In this document: in pieces, positions 6,735 to 9,059 of the stretch
How positions within the stretch are numbered: position 1 is the first letter of the stretch
Layout: every line of letters begins with the position of its first letter
Notes under the pieces: generated by a model
The model's database searches: none
What the model was told of the DNA's origin: nothing
The model's input: the letters and a program-made list of their open reading frames with translations, nothing else
From: Bacteroidales bacterium UBA3808
Lineage (GTDB): Bacteria; Bacteroidota; Bacteroidia; Bacteroidales; Paludibacteraceae
Reading direction: 5' to 3'
Length of the DNA stretch: 9,059 nt
Assembly: GCA_002369075.1 (NCBI GenBank)
Contig: DFEG01000001.1
Location: 1 to 9,059 of the forward strand
Translations under genes and position numbers: made by a program

Positions 6735-6747
6735 GACTAAATCGTAA
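6706..6747 (+). repeat. 15-bp tandem units forming back-to-back mini-frames before the pump gene
   Basis: ATGACCAAATCGTAA at 6718-6732 and ATGACTAAATCGTAA at 6733-6747 are tandem and differ at one position. Each reads as ATG, three codons and TAA (MTKS, stop). A shorter frame, 6706-6717 (MNK, stop), abuts them in the same frame. The array ends 8 bases before the pump ATG at 6756, which is in another frame. A diverged version of the same unit lies at the start of tetR. Confidence 0.7.
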
Positions 6748-6755
6748 ATACATTT

Positions 6756-9059
6756 ATGTCAATTTATAAATCAGCAATCGAAAAACCGGTGACCACCGCC
6801 CTGATCTTTGTGGCGGTCATCGTCATCGGTATATACAGTTTCCTGAAGCTGCCGATTGACCAGTTCCCGGAGATGGACCCGCCGTATATCACGGTCATGA
6901 CCACCTACCCGGGTGCATCGGCGAGCGAGATGGAAACCAACGTGACGAAGATCATGGAGAACGCCCTGACCTCCGTCGATCACCTCAAACACATCACTTC
7001 GCAGTCCAAGGATAACATCTCCGTGGTGACGCTGGAGTTGGAGTGGGGTAGTAACATGGACGAGGCGGTTAACGACGTACGTTCTTTCGTCGATATGGCG
7101 GCGAACAACCTGCCGGACAACTGCGCCAAGCCGGTTATCTTCAAGCTCTCCACATCCTCCATGCCTATCTGCCAGTACTCTATTACGGCGGATGAGACCT
7201 ACGCGGGTCTGGACAAGATTCTGAACGACGAGGTGGTGCCGCAGCTGAACCACATCGACGGTATCGGTAATATTTCTCTTTCGGGTGCGCCGGATCGCTA
7301 CGTCTATGTCAATATCGACCAGCAGAAACTCGACGCCTACGGTATTACGCTGGAACAGGTGGGACAAGTCGTTACGGCGAACAACCTCAACCTCTCTTCG
7401 GGTACGATTAAGATGCCCCAGGAGCAGTACCAGATGCAGGTACGTTCGGAGTACATCGAGTCCTCGGAGATAGAGAACCTCATGGTAGCCATGACGCCGC
7501 AGGGCCAGCAGGTCTTCATCCGTGACATCGCTACTGTCAAGGATACTATCAAGGACCTCTCGCTGGACGAGAAGACGAACGGCCGTGAGGCGGTGCGTCT
7601 GGTCATTGCTAAGCAGACCGGTGCCAACACCGTGCAGGTCTGCCGTGACGTACGCGCCGAGCTGGCGAAGATACAGAAACAGCTCCCGACGGACGTCAAG
7701 ATTGAGAAGATATACGACTCCTCGGAGAATATCCAGAACTCCATCAACTCCCTTGAAGAGTCCGTGCTTTACGCCCTCCTCTTCGTGGTGCTCGTGGTGC
7801 TCTTCTTCCTCGGTAAATGGCGTGCGACCATCATCATCGGTATCACTATTCCTATTGCCCTGATTGTGGCGTTTATCTACCTCGGTCTGGCGGATTCGTC
7901 CTTGAATATCATCTCCCTCTGTTCGCTCACCATCGCTATCGGTATGGTGGTGGACGATGCGATTGTGGTCTTGGAGAACATCACCCGTCACGTGGAGCGC
8001 GGCGAGGACCCGCACGAGGCGTCTATCTATGCCACCAACGAGGTATGGGTCTCCGTTATCGCTACTACGCTCGTGCTCGTAGTGGTATTCGTGCCGCTGA
8101 CCATGCTTTCCGGTATGGCGGGAATCATGTTCCACGAGCTCGGATGGATCGTGACGGTAGTCTGCTGTACCTCCACCCTTGTGGCTATCTCGCTGACGCC
8201 GATGCTCTGCTCCAAACTGCTGAAAGCCAAGAAAGTGCACGTCGATGAGAACGGCAATCTGGTGGACGACGAGGCGGGCAAGAAAGGCTGGTACGAGCGT
8301 ACGGTGGTGCACATGCTTGACGTCATTGATGAGTACTACGCTAAGTCGCTTGGTTGGTGTCTGCGTCACAAGGCGCTCACTTTCCTTATCCTCATTGCCT
8401 TCTTCTGTGCTTCGCTGATCCCTGTCTTCATGGGCAAGATCGGTACGGACTTCATGCAGGAGCAGGATAACGGCCGTCTGACCGTTACCGTCAAGCTGCA
8501 GCGCGGTACGCGTATCGAGGAGACCCTTAAGACCGCCCGCAAACTGGAAGCGCGCTTCGTGGAACTCGTGCCGGAGATACAGCTGATCAACACCTCCGCC
8601 GGTTCCAACGACGATGCCTCTATCGCAGCCCTCTTCTCTTCGACAATGAACAACAAGATTCAGATGACCGTCCGTCTGCCTAAGAAATGGGAACGTGACC
8701 GCGACATCTGGACAATCGCCGAAATTCTCCGTCAGGAGATGGCTAAATATCCGGAGATCAACGAATACCAGTGTGCCGTTGCGTCAGGCGGTCCCGGCGG
8801 CGGTAACACAGTCGATTTGGAGATTTACGGTTATGACTTCGACAAGACTTCCCAGATGGCGGAGCAGTGCCGTCAGCTGATTTCGCAACTGCCCGGTGCC
8901 CGCGACGTGAATATCTCCCGCGAGGACGACCGTCCGGATATCAAGATTACTGTGGATAAAGAGAAGGCTTCCCGTCTCGGTTTGAGCTCCGCTACCATCT
9001 CTACCTACCTCCGCAACCGCGTGGCAGGAATGTCCTGCGGTTACCTCAAGGACGACGGT
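6756..9059 (+). CDS. RND (HAE-1 type) efflux pump permease, C-terminal part beyond the window
   Basis: The frame is open from the ATG at 6756 to the window end: 768 codons of a family usually near 1,020-1,070 residues long. The N-terminus MSIYKSAIEKPVTTALIF is canonical and fixes the start. Membrane segments are seen at about residues 13-30, 336-353, 357-377, 388-409, 431-450, 463-485 and 539-559, with the first porter domain between segments 1 and 2 and the second after segment 7. Segment 4 contains GMVVDDAIVVLENI; Asp400 and Asp401 correspond to the paired proton-relay aspartates of AcrB. The loop QFPEMDPPYITVMTTYPGAS is typical. As a trimer it would take substrates from the periplasm or membrane and drive them by proton flow through the adaptor and the TolC-like channel. 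The partner Lys of segment 10 lies outside the window. The HAE-1 type is favoured over a metal pump by overall sequence; the substrate is not predictable. Confidence 0.95.
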   Translation, partial: MSIYKSAIEKPVTTALIFVAVIVIGIYSFLKLPIDQFPEMDPPYITVMTTYPGASASEMETNVTKIMENALTSVDHLKHITSQSKDNISVVTLELEWGSNMDEAVNDVRSFVDMAANNLPDNCAKPVIFKLSTSSMPICQYSITADETYAGLDKILNDEVVPQLNHIDGIGNISLSGAPDRYVYVNIDQQKLDAYGITLEQVGQVVTANNLNLSSGTIKMPQEQYQMQVRSEYIESSEIENLMVAMTPQGQQVFIRDIATVKDTIKDLSLDEKTNGREAVRLVIAKQTGANTVQVCRDVRAELAKIQKQLPTDVKIEKIYDSSENIQNSINSLEESVLYALLFVVLVVLFFLGKWRATIIIGITIPIALIVAFIYLGLADSSLNIISLCSLTIAIGMVVDDAIVVLENITRHVERGEDPHEASIYATNEVWVSVIATTLVLVVVFVPLTMLSGMAGIMFHELGWIVTVVCCTSTLVAISLTPMLCSKLLKAKKVHVDENGNLVDDEAGKKGWYERTVVHMLDVIDEYYAKSLGWCLRHKALTFLILIAFFCASLIPVFMGKIGTDFMQEQDNGRLTVTVKLQRGTRIEETLKTARKLEARFVELVPEIQLINTSAGSNDDASIAALFSSTMNNKIQMTVRLPKKWERDRDIWTIAEILRQEMAKYPEINEYQCAVASGGPGGGNTVDLEIYGYDFDKTSQMAEQCRQLISQLPGARDVNISREDDRPDIKITVDKEKASRLGLSSATISTYLRNRVAGMSCGYLKDDG

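Noticed and set aside
6633..6755. A possible second promoter before the pump gene
   Set aside because: Several TTTG strings occur (around 6640, 6673 and 6690), but none has TA four bases before the TTTG, so none fits TAnnTTTG.
6771..8369. A 532-codon open frame on the - strand
   Set aside because: It lies wholly opposite the RND pump gene, whose protein has the full family motifs. The antisense product is rich in His, Arg and Asp in a way typical of the reverse complement of a codon-biased gene, and no start signal or family match is seen.

Overview
The window looks like a chromosomal segment of a Bacteroidales bacterium (phylum Bacteroidota). The reasons are: a TonB-dependent receptor paired with a lipoprotein; a secreted protein ending in a tail like those used for type IX secretion; a promoter of the Bacteroidota type (TAnnTTTG); A-rich rather than Shine-Dalgarno-like sequence before the start codons; and an RND pump of the kind common in Bacteroides and Prevotella relatives. 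I cannot name the species. All supported genes lie on the + strand. No rRNA, tRNA, CRISPR array, insertion sequence or integrase was seen, and no gap without a gene exceeds about 150 bases.

Left part (1-3427), an envelope or secreted-protein cluster. It holds the C-terminal end of a TonB-dependent outer-membrane receptor, then after 3 bases a 619-residue lipoprotein with an OB-fold-like segment and a C-terminal jelly-roll (choice-of-anchor J-like) domain, then after 49 bases a secreted 390-residue protein made of three OB-fold-like repeats and a C-terminal sorting tail. The run ends at a strong intrinsic terminator (3456-3491). The ligand is unknown. The shared OB-like modules suggest that the lipoprotein and the secreted protein serve one task with the receptor.

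Right part (3493-9059), a tripartite efflux operon with its own regulator. A Bacteroidota-type promoter (3493-3523) leads into a TetR-family regulator, a TolC-family outer-membrane channel, a membrane-fusion lipoprotein, and an RND inner-membrane pump of the HAE-1 type that is cut by the window end (768 codons present, roughly three quarters of a usual pump). The three envelope proteins would form one trans-envelope proton-driven exporter, and the TetR protein is the likely local repressor.

The least ordinary signal is in the short gaps of the efflux operon. Each gap after tetR carries its own short-period repeat: 9-bp units of AACTAGTCT after tetR, 8-bp units of TAYCGAAA before the fusion protein, and 15-bp units ending in GTAA before the pump. 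A diverged form of the 15-bp unit also sits across the tetR start codon. In both places the units read as back-to-back ATG...TAA mini-frames. The gap before the pump also contains a perfect 14-bp palindrome, a 6-bp-stem hairpin and a long-range 17-bp inverted repeat. These could be operators, intercistronic RNA structures or a dispersed repeat family; the sequence alone does not decide. Apart from these the efflux genes are ordinary, and I see no clear new multi-gene system.
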